From the NCBI RefSeq assembly GCF_900496995.4, contig NC_044004.1, positions 57,318,224-57,382,223 of the forward strand: a DNA stretch of 64,000 bases. The letters are read 5' to 3'. How positions within the stretch are numbered: position 1 is the first letter of the stretch; each line of letters starts with the position of its first letter. Shown piece after piece: positions 11,280 to 23,213 of this stretch. Under the pieces are notes generated by a model, which was given only the letters and a program-made list of their open reading frames with translations, made no database searches and was not told the DNA's origin. This DNA is from Aquila chrysaetos chrysaetos (taxonomy: Eukaryota > Chordata > Aves > Accipitriformes > Accipitridae). Made by a program: the position numbers and the translations under genes.

Positions 11280-11755
11280 CACGGTCTAGATTGGACCACA
11301 CAATCATCTTGCCTGACCTCTCATACAGAACAGCCTTTAGGTAACCAGCTAAAGCACCGCAAGGCGTCTTTTAGACAAACCCTTGATGGAAAGGCTCTGC
11401 CACTTCCCCTGCTAAATTGTTCCACAGCTTAGGAAAAAAATGCCACTTACTCTTAAAAATGAGAGCCTTTTGGACTGCATTTGTCTAGCTGTAGCCCCTG
11501 CCCACTGTGTTTTCGTTTGTCTTTGTCTGCCCGATTAAAGAACTTGCAGCTACCAAGAACATTTCCCTTTGTAGATCTTTGAGGACTGTGATCTTAACCT
11601 TGCCTTTCTTAAAATAAGTAAGTTGAACTTCTTTATATCTCTCAGAGGGAGACAAGTTTTCCTGACCTCAGAAAAAAGGTCAGGAACTGATGGCAAGCTG
11701 GCAGGTCCTCTCCAAATCCTTTCCAACCTGTCAGCATCATTTGGGGATGTCCCTC
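11280..11755 (-). mobile_element. Ancient CR1-type LINE fragment (3' part, antisense)
   Basis: Read on the + strand, the segment follows the word order of the antisense 3' region of sauropsid CR1 elements. First come words meaning 'unable to shake' of CR1 tails such as GCCTGACCTCTCATACAGAACAG, shortened here to CTGACCTC and ACAGAACAG, near 11,314-11,334. Then come TAAATTGTTCCACAG (about 11,413), TTTGTCTAGCT (about 11,481), TTTGTCTGCCCGATTAAAGA (about 11,521), GACTGTGATCTTAACCTTG (about 11,584) and CTCTCCAAATCC (about 11,707). CR1 is the dominant avian LINE. No reading frame survives, and the copy is old and 5'-truncated. The match is from memory of the family, not from a search. Confidence 0.75.
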
Positions 11756-11759
11756 CCAC

Positions 11760-14690
11760 CCCCAAATGGGTATAGCCTTCCAGTGATTACTTTGAATGTC
11801 CCTGCTTCCCTATGTATTTCCCATCAGAATTTTATTTTTCTTAATTTGACTTCACGTTTATGTATTTTTATCATATTTAAGTCATGAAGCTGAAGCTGGG
11901 CTTTGCTGGACTGCCATCTTTATAAATCAAAGAACGTTTTCTGTCGAAGTCACTCCTCAGTTTACAACTAGCCATATTTTTTCAACGTGTATTTTAATAT
12001 TCCAGGTTCAGTCCACTCACTAGCACCCCAGAAAAAAGTAACATAAATTGTGCCCTCTCCTTCACCTGTGACGATGTGGCCTGTAACTCTATGAGAGTGG
12101 GTCACCCAGCAAATGGCACATCTCCACTATTTCTCTTACTCTCAGCACCCAGATCTTATTTTCTGTATGTTCTCCAACTGGTGTGCTGTTGTGAGGCTGA
12201 CAGTTCTTCCTGAGACTCTTAAAAATGTCCATAATTTTCACAGCGTGATGGAAACGTGGGTCTGAGAAGGACTGCAGGTGGTTTCCTGGTCCACCCTTGG
12301 CCTGCGTGGGTGGACGTATCCTGACAGGCTCTGCCCTGCTCCGGTGCAATATCTTCTCTAGGCAACTTGTTTCAGCACAGAACTATCTTTACAGTCAGAA
12401 ATTATTGTCTTGGCATAGTAGCTGGGAATGTGCCTTGCTGCCAATTACCCCAGGTTTTTCTTGCTTTATTTCCAGCAGATGTGAAGGGCAGTCAATGCGC
12501 AGTGTTTTAACAGAATTTAACACAGAGCAGACGACTTACCATGGCCTCATGTCTGCCAAAATCCAGATTCAGCAGTCCCAAACCCTTCTGCTCGGGGCAG
12601 AGCCTCGTTGTATAAGCTGTCACTCCTGCAGAGCGTCATCTAACTCCCTCATCTATTATATTACTGAAAGCATAGCTCTCAAGCAGGCTTCTCCATCTGA
12701 ACCTTCATCAGGCTGTGAACAACAGAGGATACCTCCCCATGGCAAATACACCGCGGGGTGCAGTTCGCCCTTGGACAGCACCGTCCGGCTGCTGGCTCTA
12801 AAGCAGCACCCACCGGTGCCTTTGGATCCTTTTCTGCTGTACGTCCCCGGTGTCCCCAGGCACACCGAGCCTGTGCCCCTCTCAGGGACTGTCCCCCCGC
12901 AGCCAGGGGGTAAGCGAAGTCCTTCGTTGCCAATGGGTGACTGCTTAGCAGCTGCTTACACGGTACCTTCCCAAACATCTCCCTTCTGACCAAGTGGACT
13001 GTAACAACCTTCCTCTTGACACCCTCCTCTTTTCCCTCTTTATCTCCAACTCATTCAATAAATCTTCCTCTTGCTTCCTTCCGAACGTCAGATGAAGAAC
13101 AGCCTTTCTTGGTATTTGCTGCAAAATTTAACCCCTGTTTTCTCTGCTTAGTTTTTCTAAATCAGCCGTGCCCTTCCCTATCCGTCTTTCCAAGCTGTAA
13201 TCTGTCCCCCAGAGTCTCTGCGGTGCCTATTAAATCCTGGTTTGCTTCTGTGCTCAGTGTCCAAATACTTCCTGTTTATTTTCTGTACTACTGGCATGAT
13301 TTCTGAAGGAATTAAAACCAAATCTGTTTATCTTTGCTAAATCCCTCTGCTGATAAGGGTATTATTTACAAACAGAAAAGCAAGGCAAAGTGGGACTGGA
13401 AGTAAAAGTCTCATAAAGCAGGTCCCCAATTTGAGATGCCCTAAAAGCATCCAGCAGCTGAATTTTCTGAAAATGCCAAATAACTATTCTCTAAACCTCG
13501 TGCCCCTTAAGCTGCTTCAGTTTAGGGACCTCCAATTGGTGGCACCCCCACTTCTTTGGCACTGCAGAAAACTGAGGATGCAGGCAGGGAGGTCATCCAC
13601 AGCTTTTTCCTGGATGGAAATAAACTAAATACATTGCAGACCATGTGGTAATGAGAGTCCGTGGCCACAGACAATCTCTTTCTCTTACAGCAATCACTTT
13701 TTAATACATCTTCTAATTTTTCAGAGATGGAACTAGCAAGGCAGAGATTGTCCCAGCAGCTACATTTTTTTTTTTCTTTTTTACTTCTTACCAGCTTCAT
13801 AAAATCATTTTTTCCTTGTCTCTCAACACCCCATTAAGGGAAGGAGAAGACAGGGCAGGTTGTCACTGCTGAGCAGCACCGCAGTTATTTTTCATTTTGA
13901 CAGCCAGTGGCGTATTACGTTGGAGGCATCGGCTGCATGGAAAGGTGCACGACGCCGGTTTAAGGCTGACCACCGGCCACACTTTGCCCACCAGCCCCCA
14001 GCCCTGCCCCAAGGCACCCACCAACGTCACTGACCGAAAGTGAGTCCCACCTGCTGCCGCATCGCCCCACCGCCCACCAAAAAGGGGCGCAGGATGGTAC
14101 ATCTTGCCCACAGAGAAAAGCTGGTAAGAGTGAAAGCTGCGCCAATGAGCCGTGGAAGGCAGCCAGCTTTTCCCCACTGTCCAAACCCCCAGAAAGAAGA
14201 GAGAATTTGGGGGGGGTTTAAGTTGCTCAGGGTGGCAAGGACTTCTGCTGGTGCCTCGTAGCTGCAGAGCCCTGCCAGGCTATTTCTCTTGTTCTTCAAA
14301 TCGTCAGACAAAAACGTACCTTTTAATATATATAATGTGGTGACTGTGTGTCTGATGTATGTCTGCATCTTTCAGTAGAGCTTTTCTACAGCTTTTTGAA
14401 GAAGGGAGGAAGGAAGACCGTATATAACATCCCCATACTCACAAAAAAGAAAAAAAAAAGGACGGAACGGATACCTCCTTCCACAAGCTGCAACACCCCA
14501 GGCTATTGCCAGGTCGTGTCCTAACCCAGACCTCTTGCCCCCGAGGAGCTACGGTGCTGACTCCCTGCCTAAAACAGTAGCAGGCATGCAAGAAAAAATT
14601 AAAGCAAGCTGACAGCTCAGCTAGGACCACAGACAAACTGCTCTGCCAGAGAAGGAAATCAAAAGAGACAAAGATAGCTGTAACATTTAT
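11760..14690. other. Non-coding DNA, no gene recognised
   Basis: AT-rich then mixed sequence, with pyrimidine-rich stretches around 13,015-13,290. Open frames up to 230 codons (12,297-12,989) lack domain patterns. Short T-runs near 13,764 and A-runs near 14,443-14,459 are ordinary. Confidence 0.5.
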
Positions 14691-14694
14691 CTTC

Positions 14695-14905
14695 TTTATA
14701 CATTGCTTCTAGATTAGAAAACCTGCACTAACGAGATCATGGGTACACAAGCATTGACATTGCTTTTGAACACCATTTAGCTGCTTAAATGCACGCTGCA
14801 AAGCAGTTAGCTTTCCACGTAGCTTTTATTTATAGGGCAAAATTGATTTAAGCAGAATTTAGCTCAATGTAATTGTGCCTGCACTAAGGGTATGAACAAA
14901 CGTGA
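14695..14905. promoter_or_regulatory. Possible regulatory element (weak)
   Basis: Non-repetitive AT-rich sequence with TGCAAAGCAGTTAGC, a TTTATTTATAGG-like word and CAATGTAATTG. It has the look of a conserved non-coding element, but no motif combination is decisive. Listed for completeness. Confidence 0.15.
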
Positions 14906-14909
14906 CACA

Positions 14910-17900
14910 GTCACTTCTGCTCAGGGACTGAGAGTTTCTGAATTACAGGGGCGATGGCAACCCCATGATTAGGTTTGGGCTTCACATCTGGATGCACTGG
15001 GAGAAGGGAAACCAACGAGCCAAATCCCACCAAGCTTGTTAGAAAGGCAAATGATGATTAAAAATTAAAAGGTAAAATTCTTTATGAGCCGCACAACCAC
15101 GCAATCCCTGCCTTTCCCAGCTCCTGCCTGGCCACAGAGTTAAGGCTCCTTCCAAGCGCTGGCATTTGCTGTATTGCAGCCCAGGTCTCTGTGTGTCACC
15201 TGGTTTAGCAGTTACATCAGCCCCTGCTGGTTTTCCCTCAGCACTTTTCCCTTTGCAGGACTTTCTTAGGAGCCAGCTTTCATATCTGCCAGGAAATCAC
15301 AGGCTGCTCTGCAAAAAGTGGCATATCTCCTTGGCTTGTCCAAGTCAATGGCAAGACCTTTTCCCTTCTACTTGTGAGATGAACCATATAAAATTACCAA
15401 ATTCCTGAAATCCAAAGTTGTGTGTTTATATATTGGAAAATATCTAACTAAAAGTGACTGGTACTGATTCTCTGAGACTGTCACTAGTGACACCAGCAGA
15501 CATCAAGCTCGCTTGAAACAAAGCCACCTTTTCTCGGTGCCCAGTTATAGACACAGGGAGCCTATCTTCAGATACCTAATTTGAAAATGTAGTTGCATGA
15601 GGTAAGTGTTCAGTCACTCCTTCATCTTCTACCCCAATTTTCCAAGGAAGTTGGAGTTGGTTTCCAAGAAGAAAAGACACTGAGCACCTCTCAGGGACCA
15701 GCACCCACAGGAATTTAGCCCTTCATCATTCCTCTTCAATTCGTAGTCAACCAAAAGTCACATCCAGGGACACAGGACAGAGCGGCCTCTGAAAACAAAC
15801 CACCATTCAAACTGGGACACTTTTCGGTAAAGCTGAGAAGGCAGGGCCTGGGACAACATCATGTTGGCTGGAGCCAACGCTACCTATGTCCATATTGGAA
15901 ACAGAAGCGCTGAAGTCTCCCGCACCCATCCTCGCTTCGCACGGGCTCTGCTCGTGCAGCTACCAAGGGCTTGTACGCAAGGGATCTTCCTCCATCATCC
16001 CCACCGCCAGAGATGAGAGAGAGCACGTAGGAGACTCCGTGGCCTCATCCGCCTGCCTGCTCCCATAACACCGCTGCGGAGCCGCCGGGCGAGGGCTGCC
16101 AGCCAGAGCGGTGACACCGGGCAGTGCAGCCAACCCTGTGGGCAGTATGTGAGGGTGCACACCAGGATGTCAACCGCAAGGCTGTGGAGGGTTTTGAAGA
16201 TGAGGAGAAAACCAAACGTCCGTAGAGAAGGCAGGGAAAAAATTCAGTAAATGGATTTTGGCTGCCTCTTCTGCTCAGTCCACCCGAGCCCTTAGCTATT
16301 CACGCAACAGTAAAATGCTCACAGCTCGGGGTTTATCACAGGATTTTAATTCCTCCAACAATCAGAGAATTGATGGTTGCTGCTGCCCGATGTTGCTCTA
16401 GCCCAGAAAGGTAGTGAGAGATGCACGCTGTTACGTACAGAGCCTGATACTGGTGGGCTGGTGGCACCGGGCACCGGGCAGGAGCACTCCTGGTCTCACG
16501 CCATTGCTTTAACAACACCGTGGAGGCCTAACGGTGCAGCTTTGCACTGACATGGCTCTCCTCCCCAGAGCTGGATTGACGGTGACAGTGGAGTTTCGAG
16601 ACTCCTGATGGCTGCCTAATGTACTTGACAGAAACACGCACAGCTCACCGTGCTTTGCTACGGCAGACGTTTGTGTGTGGGAGTGCATTCAGCCACAGCA
16701 AGCAAGACTGATAGAGCAAGACTGGGCAACACCTCTGCTCCCGGAGGCAGATATTTTGGGGAAGGGCTCCCACGCACTCTGCTCTTGTCCTCCTGCATAT
16801 GTTGGTCTGTGGTACTGGGTTGATTCATTTGATTTCTCGGCTTTGCTGCCCTCTCAAAGGCCCTGCAGTCTGGGAGCAGAGACGTCTGAGGGATGCCTGC
16901 AGGCTGGGTAGTGGGATGAGAAAAGGAGGGAGAGTTGACTTTGGTCCCGAATGTCACCAACTCAGTTGTGTCCAGGATCTATACACGCTGCTGAGAGCCC
17001 TTTCTTTGCGGGTCAGCTCTTTGCCTTTTTATGGAAGATTATTCCTGGAAGTTGACAAAGTAAAGTGCCACTCCTCAGGAGAAACCAGAGACCAGGTCTC
17101 CATCCCTCAGCCTGCACCTTCCCCTACAGGCCTGTGAGAGGAGTCTCTGCTTCCCTTGCATGAAGGATTTGGGATTTTACTCCGACAGCCGTGGAAAAGC
17201 AAGCCTGGGGCCCCAAAACGATGAGCTGTACCTTCGGACCCACGGAGGGTCTTCCCGCTTCACCTCTCCTTAGGCCACCTCTACCCCTGCTCCTGGGCCA
17301 GGGACTTCCTCACCGCGGGGCGCGCATCCCTGCCATGGTCCTGGGGGCAGGCGCTGCCCAGCGGGGACCTGGATCCAGGCTTTCCAGCCACAAATATCCG
17401 AGCCATCACAAGGCTACGGTCACCTTCAAGAGCCATAAACACCGCAGAGCAGCATAAAGACATCTACAACTGTTGGCAAAAAGCCAAGGGCTGAAAAGTT
17501 GAACCATCTGCAGCTCTTCTCCTTCACCGAGACACACACGCCTCCCACCAGCAGAACGACAGCGCTGGGCGGATAATACACCGCAGCTTCGATGCCCCAG
17601 CAGACATCCCAGCCATTGGGCACCTTGGTTCCCAAAATCTACACTGAGCTACTGTGTTTCCTCTCCACCACCTCATCTGCACGGTCCTGGAAAAGCCCCC
17701 TCCTGTCCAGGGAAGGAACACCAAGAAATGACGAATAGTGACCTTTGCCAAATTCAGGGAAAAAATAAAGTGGCGTCCTGTTGTGTTGGAGTCCTGGGCC
17801 ACCTCCAAGCTCTGCTGGCAGGGCCACCCTCCCACCCCCACTGGCGCGGCTGCAGACCCAGTATCAGTCCGATCCCCCAGCTCTGAGGCTGGGCTCACAA

Positions 17901-18635
17901 GCACAGAGACAAACGGATGTCTTGGGACCCGAAAAAGCCCTGGTGAAAGTATAAACCAAAGCAAAATGATGGCTCTCTGTACTGGTCCCGTTGCCTTTTC
18001 CACCAGCAGTGTAACACCTTGTCCCTGTAGGGCTTCTGGTGGATGCTGCTGTGATCTGGATGTGGCCCCATGAGAAATCAGTGTCCTTCGGTGCAAGACA
18101 GAGATAAATGTCTACATGGAAAAAGGACATGAGAAATTTTCTGTAGGCCTATTGTGTCACAGCTGACGGGTCTCTGGACCCCTGGGGTTTGCTCTAGGAG
18201 GTGAAATGGGCTATCTAGGAAATTTGTTTTCCCTGACCTCATGTAGCTGTTCACACTTTATCACAGGGGGGAGAAAACATGAATAAAAGAACATGAAGAG
18301 TTGCAGGCTCAGTAGAAACAATTTAATTACAGCTCTGAACTCCTTTTTGCACAGAAATTTTAAGTCAGAGTTGAATTTGGCCCACCCAGTGAAGAAGGTA
18401 GCTCATATAAACCCCCTTATTCTTCAGTGCAGGGTAAAGGATGCAAAATTATTTTCACTATATATCTTTCTGAATGTTTCATGCAGGGGTTTGAGGGGGC
18501 CAAGTACGTTACATTCTTTCAGATAGTCAGAATTAGGTTTGCTTATTGCAGCTTTAGAGTTAGGAGAAAATTTTGGCTGCAGCTCATGCCTTGGCCATCC
18601 GTCAGGCTACCCTGACATCCTTCACAGGCAACGAG
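14910..18635. other. Non-coding DNA, no gene recognised
   Basis: Mixed-composition sequence. A consensus donor word GAG|GTAAGTG occurs at about 15,599-15,607 without a recognisable exon. A 190-codon minus-strand frame (17,524-18,096) shows no domain. No repeats were recognised. Confidence 0.5.
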
Positions 18636-18639
18636 CTTT

Positions 18640-18790
18640 CCCTCTAGCAGAGGGATAAGGCCCACGCTCTTTTAAACTGTTGATGTAATTGTATGCAATT
18701 ACACATTGTACGCACAAATGCTCTAATTGCCAAGTGACAGGGTGCTTTTTACCTGACATTTTGCCCATGAAACGTCTGCTTCGCTGCAGT
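18640..18790. promoter_or_regulatory. Candidate enhancer with palindromic homeodomain site
   Basis: GTAATTGTATGCAATTAC (18,685-18,702) is a perfect 7 bp inverted repeat with a 4 bp spacer, the arrangement of a dimeric TAATTG homeodomain site. It is followed by CTAATTGCC and AAGTGACAGG (18,721-18,741), a second homeodomain word and a MEIS/TGIF-type word. The assignment to factors is inferred. Confidence 0.35.
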
Positions 18791-18794
18791 GCCT

Positions 18795-19435
18795 GTTGGG
18801 GAAATAAGAAACACCGCTCCAGCCACAGCCTGCGGTGACTGCCCCAAGCGCCTGTCCTGCAGTCGCACCATGTGGCCATCAGGCCTCCGGACTCTGTTGC
18901 TACTAACCCTCAGCTCGGAAAGTTAGATTGAAGCACATTATTCAGTTCCCAGCAGATCTCGAAAGGAGCAAAAGCTGTTCCTGACAAGGAGAGCAGCGGA
19001 CACATGTAGTCTAGAGAGGGTTATTTGGTAGGATTCCCGAAGCATTTAATTGGTTGAAATGTCCTTTTTTTTTTTCTTTTCATTGCTTACAGATGCAAAG
19101 ACAGACTGAGAAGAAAAACGGTGAGGCTGGGATAGCCCTAGAAACAGCTCCAAAATACTGCTTGGGCTAAGTGCATTTCACTGCATTTCCAAGGAAGCTG
19201 CATATCCGTTCTTTACAGCAGATACCTCTTTCGTAAAATGCATGCAACCTCAGGCTGGGAACGGCGTGTTCAAGAGGTAAAAGGCTTTTTTCCCCCAAGT
19301 CTTTAAGGGCGAGAGGGTGTGGGGTTTTTTAAGTCACTCCTGACTATGTCAAGCTCAGGCATTTTTTGTCCCCCGTCCGATAGGTAGAGATAAAGCAAAG
19401 CAAAACGGGTCAAATTTTCTCATTCAATAAATACC
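18795..19435. other. Non-coding DNA, nothing recognised
   Basis: Unique-looking sequence with short T-rich runs (about 19,065-19,080). No coding or RNA signal was seen. Confidence 0.5.
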
Positions 19436-19439
19436 TTGA

Positions 19440-19800
19440 GGCCAACAGAGCTATTCCAAGAGAGAAATTAGATCCACGTCCCTCTCATTAGGCTGCTAAC
19501 AGATACCAAGAAACGTGCATTGTAGAGCAAGCTGCATTTGACAGAGGCATGCGTAACAGAAAGCTGTTGATTTGGAAGCTAAAAGATCCTGCGGTCTGTC
19601 AAAATGTGGCAGGACTACTGGAGGGCACCAGGTCAATTAGGAGGCTTGTAGGTCAAGATAGCTGAGCACAACCCAGCCGAGCAGGGGAGGCTCCGGTAGA
19701 TGCGCCTTGTGCTCCGGGAGGGAAGAGAGTACTGCTGGTTCAGCAGGACTGCTCCTGGGTTTATTAAGCCTGGTGATTACAGCAGGCTGTCATTAGGGCA
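19440..19800. promoter_or_regulatory. Candidate enhancer close to the CpG-island promoter
   Basis: Non-repetitive stretch with GTCTGTCAAAATGTGGC (about 19,595), TCAATTAGGAGG (about 19,633), TTTATTAAGC (about 19,760), GTGATTACAGCAGG and CTGTCATTAGGGC (about 19,773-19,799). Several are TAAT-core or CTGTCA-type words used by homeodomain and TALE factors. It lies about 2.7 kb upstream of the probable start site and ends at a poly(A) run. Confidence 0.3.
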
Positions 19801-19808
19801 GTAAAATT

Positions 19809-19827
19809 AAAAAAAAAAAAAAAAAAA
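19809..19827. repeat. Poly(A) run, 19 bases
   Basis: Uninterrupted run of 19 A followed by an A/G-rich decay zone to about 19,857. It could be the tail of a retroposed copy, but no retroelement body is recognisable before it. Confidence 0.9.
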
Positions 19828-19829
19828 GA

Positions 19830-21175
19830 AAGAGTGAAAGAAAAGAATAGAGAAGCAAACCACACCTCTGACAGGAAGCATTTCAAAAATGCACGCTTCT
19901 CTCACATTCATACGTGCAGGTCAGATATGCACGAGTTGTCTTTCTTATCTTCAGTACAGGAACACAGTCTGAAAAGAAAAGAATCCCAGCTCAGTGTAAA
20001 ACTCCTGCTTGTGGCTTTGGGGTTGGGTTTGGGTTTTTTTTTTCTTTCTTTTTTCATTTTACCCACCCAGTTTAGCCAGGTTTGCAGCTGCTTGCTCGTG
20101 CAAAGGGAAGAGAGGGCTGCGCTCCCGCCGAACTCCGGAGCTGGCGCGGCAGGGTCCTGCCAAAACCAGCCACCTTTTTCCAGCCGCGAAGGGCGCACAG
20201 GCACGGGAGGGATCTGAGCCACGCCAAGAGGGTCACCTCACCCAGCGCAATGCAAATACTGGAGAAAAGCCCGGAGAGAGAGGCCCGGCCGAACCCTGTC
20301 GATGCCGTGCCTGGTTAGGCAGACCAAGATGGTGCAGAGGACGGAGGTGTCTCAGCAGGTGCTGTAAGAGAGGCTCGGGGACGAGACACCACTTTGCACC
20401 CGCTAAGAGGTCGAGCGTGCTCATTCCTGGTAATGTCAGCTGGATGTGCCACACCAGGGGAAAAAACAGCCCTAGGCTTTAGCAAATATGCAGACTTAAA
20501 AGAGTTTGAAATCCTGATTAAAGCCTGCTGGAAATCAAGCAAGCGCTGTGAAAGCACAAAAAATCTGGCACAATTGAGACAGACCTTGACCGTTCTTTGC
20601 GTCATTTACTCTTCCAAAAAGAGACAGAGACTGAGCCTATTTGCACAGGTTTAGGCTGCATGAGACACTGCTGAAGTCAGTTCTGCAGAAGCAAACACAA
20701 AGACCTTTGCCTAGAAAAACCCCATATATTTCCCTACGGGATAGAGCTAGCCAGGCCAGCATCTTTCCAAGGGCTGGGGAGAACGAGCTGCCCGGCACGG
20801 CTACAGGAGTGACACTGCTGTCAGCACAGAGCTGTTTTCGCAAGTTGTAAGGGCAACCTTTTATCTCCAGTCTGCTTCTCAAACGTTTTACAGAAATTAA
20901 AGTAAAACCAAAACCCAGAGAACAACCTGTGATGTGAAAAACAAATTACTCAGTGATGACCTGAACTTCCTAGAAATCACTCTCATCTGCATCAAGCGCA
21001 CCGGATTTGGCATCTTGCTAAAGCCCTTTCTCACCAGCCTGCCTTCCCGGGGCCGGGGACAGCTGGGGCTTCAGCTTCTCCCCGGCACCGCTGATGAGCA
21101 CAGTGCCTGCAGACCCCCCCCGCCACCCCCGAGGTGAAGGACACATCTGTGGGTAGGAGAGGGTCTGGCTGGGAA
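19830..21175. other. Upstream shoulder of the CpG island, no gene recognised
   Basis: GC content rises toward the right. A small CpG-rich patch occurs at about 20,100-20,400. Open frames here are short and overlap on both strands without domains. Confidence 0.5.
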
Positions 21176-22495
21176 GCTAACGCTCTCCTAAAATCCCCCC
21201 CTCCCCGGTCCCGCAACACCTCCCGGGCAGGCCGGAGTAGAGCAGCCCAGAGGCTGCTCTAGTTTGCGCAGCGGGTACGGCACGGTAGCGGGGAGGCCAC
21301 TGGGTAGGTCCGGCCCTGAGGACTCGGGGCTGGTGTTTCGGCGGTGTGAAACCCCAGCGCCGGTTCCCACAGAGGCGGTTTTTGCATACTCTTACTTCTT
21401 GCTCCCCGCAGCCGCCAGGCTGGAAAGGCTCTGGCTCCTGCGGCGGGGGAGCGGGACGGCGTACGGAGGGGACGGCAGCGACAACCCGTCACCCGCTGGC
21501 GAGGGCCGACGGGCCTGGGAGGCACCAAACCCGGCTCCCGGGAGCCGCGGGGCTGAGACCGGCAGCCAGACCTCCTTCTGCCGCTCCCGCTGTGGCGGGC
21601 GCGAAACCGTTTCTCCCGCGGAGAGCGATAGCCCCGGAGCTCGGGAGGGCTGTAACGGGCCCCGCTCCGCCACGGCCGCGCTCGGAGTCACGCAGCCCCG
21701 CCCGCCCGTGGGGCTGCGGGCTCGGCGGACACACCTGGAAGCGGGCGCTTGCCCCGCCGGGCGTCCCGCTGGCCCCGCGCTGAGCAGTCCTCGCTCGCAG
21801 CCGCGGTGCGCTACGTGGGCCCGGGCGCCTGCGGGCGCAGGACTTCCTTTTGGGGAAACCTGGGGAGATTTTGAAGATTTAATTTTATTTTTTTTTGGCG
21901 GGGTGGGGGGCGCTTTCCTTTAACGTTGCCAGCCGGCTACCGAGCGGCGTTACCGGCCCCCGGCCGCAGCCTGAGGAAGAAGTGGCGGCCCCCGCAGCCG
22001 CCCGGCCCGCGGGGAGGGCAGACGGGCTCCCGCGGCCGTGGGAAAGCGCCGCCGGCCCCCGGGGAGGGAAGGGGGGGGGAGACACGCGGGAAGGGGGGTG
22101 CCGCCGGCGGCGGGGGCTGCCGCTGTCGGGCGGCCCCCTGCACCCCGCGGTGCCCCACGGACCCACCAGCTCCCGCGCAGCGCGGGGCGCAAAACGGTGC
22201 GCAGCGAGAGGCGAAAACCGAAAAGGGGACGGGGGACGGGGGGGGGGAGGGTAAAAGAGGGGGGGGAAAAAACCCTCCAAAGGCCAAAAAGCGGCAGCAG
22301 CCGGAAAAAAAAAGCCCCAGGCGGGGCCGCGGCCCCGCGGTCGGGACGGGGACGGGGGCGCCCCCGCACCCGCTGCAGGGGGGCGCACGGCGCCGCGCCG
22401 CGTGGAGGGGGGGGGACGGGGGGGGGTTGCCGGGGAGGGGTGTGTGTGGGGGGGCTGCTGCGCGCGCGGGGCGGTGCGGCGCGCGGGGCGGGCGC

Positions 22496-22503
22496 CGACG
22501 TCA
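22496..22503 (+). promoter_or_regulatory. Near-consensus CRE (CREB/ATF site)
   Basis: CGACGTCA differs from the full palindrome TGACGTCA by one base. It lies about 45-50 bp upstream of the probable start region, a usual distance for a functional CRE in a CpG-island promoter. Binding is inferred. Confidence 0.5.
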
Positions 22504-22544
22504 GGGCGCCGCGTGCATATTGATGCGGGGGCCCGGCCGCTTTC

Positions 22545-22648
22545 GTCAAGGAGCAGAAGGAAGCAAGATGGCGGCCCTGTAGGAGCGGGGAGCGCGGCGC
22601 CCGGCTGTGCGTGCTGGATGTCGGCAAGGCTGAGGGACGCGGCAGAGG
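22545..22648 (+). other. Probable first-exon region (5' UTR), boundaries uncertain
   Basis: A pyrimidine initiator-like word (CGCTTTCGTC, 22,538-22,547) precedes the YY1 motif by about 20 bp, a usual YY1-to-start spacing. The first ATG (22,568) opens a frame of four codons (Met-Ala-Ala-Leu-stop). The next ATG (22,617) opens a frame starting MSARLRDAAEVRAG that runs on into low-complexity sequence. The only donor-like word nearby is GCAGAG|GTCAGA (GT at 22,649), which is sub-optimal. Both the exon end and the coding status are guesses. It could equally be a longer non-coding exon. Confidence 0.3.
22565..22575 (+). promoter_or_regulatory. YY1 motif with embedded start codon
   Basis: AAGATGGCGGC is an exact match to the YY1 consensus. 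In vertebrate CpG-island promoters it typically lies just downstream of the start site in the sense direction, which supports + strand transcription. Its ATG begins the four-codon upstream ORF. A weaker relative, AACATGGCTGAC, lies at 22,761-22,772 and opens a three-codon frame. Confidence 0.75.
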
Positions 22649-23143
22649 TCAGAGCGGGCCCCCCGCACCGGCCGCCTTCCCCACGACCCCCCGGGGGTGT
22701 CGCGGGGCCGCGCCGCGCCGCTGGGTGCCGGCGGGGGGTGGGCGCCGCCGCGGCTCCCCCAACATGGCTGACTGACAGAGGCGGCGGGGGGCGCCGCGGG
22801 CCCCCGCCGCCCCCTCCCCGCGGGGCCGGCCCCCAACTTTGCCTCGCCGCCCATCCCCGCGCCTTTGTCTGCGCCGCGGCGGCGGGGGGGACGGGGACGG
22901 CGGCGGGAGGCGCCCCGCCGCCTCTGAGCCCCCCGCCGCGGGGCTGCCCCGCTCGCCCCTCCGCCGCGCCCCGGGCGGCGCTGCGCCCCGCGGGGACCGG
23001 CCTTCACCGCCACCCCCCGGCTTCCCGGGCCGCCCCCGCGCAGAGCGCGGCCGGGGGACCGGGGCGGCGGCGGGCCCCGGCTTTGTGCCGCTCCCCGGCC
23101 CCGGGCGGACACAAAGGCGGGCGCAGCCCCGGGGAAACGGGGC

Positions 23144-23162
23144 GGGGGGGGGGGGGGGGGGG
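23144..23162 (+). repeat. Poly(G) run, 19 bases
   Basis: Uninterrupted G-run on the + strand inside the CpG island and downstream of the YY1 motif. It could form a G-quadruplex. The exact length is uncertain because such runs are read poorly. Confidence 0.85.
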
Positions 23163-23198
23163 TGACGGCTTGGCTTGCGGAGTTTGGGGCGGGCGGGC

Positions 23199-23213
23199 GG
23201 GGGGGGGGGGGGG
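23199..23213 (+). repeat. Poly(G) run, 15 bases
   Basis: Second G-run, 36 bp after the first, flanked by GGGCGGGC units. Together the two runs make this the most G-skewed part of the island downstream of the probable start. Confidence 0.85.

Noticed and set aside
12297..12989. 230-codon + strand open frame
   Set aside because: Mixed composition without domain pattern or splice context, and overlapped by minus-strand frames.
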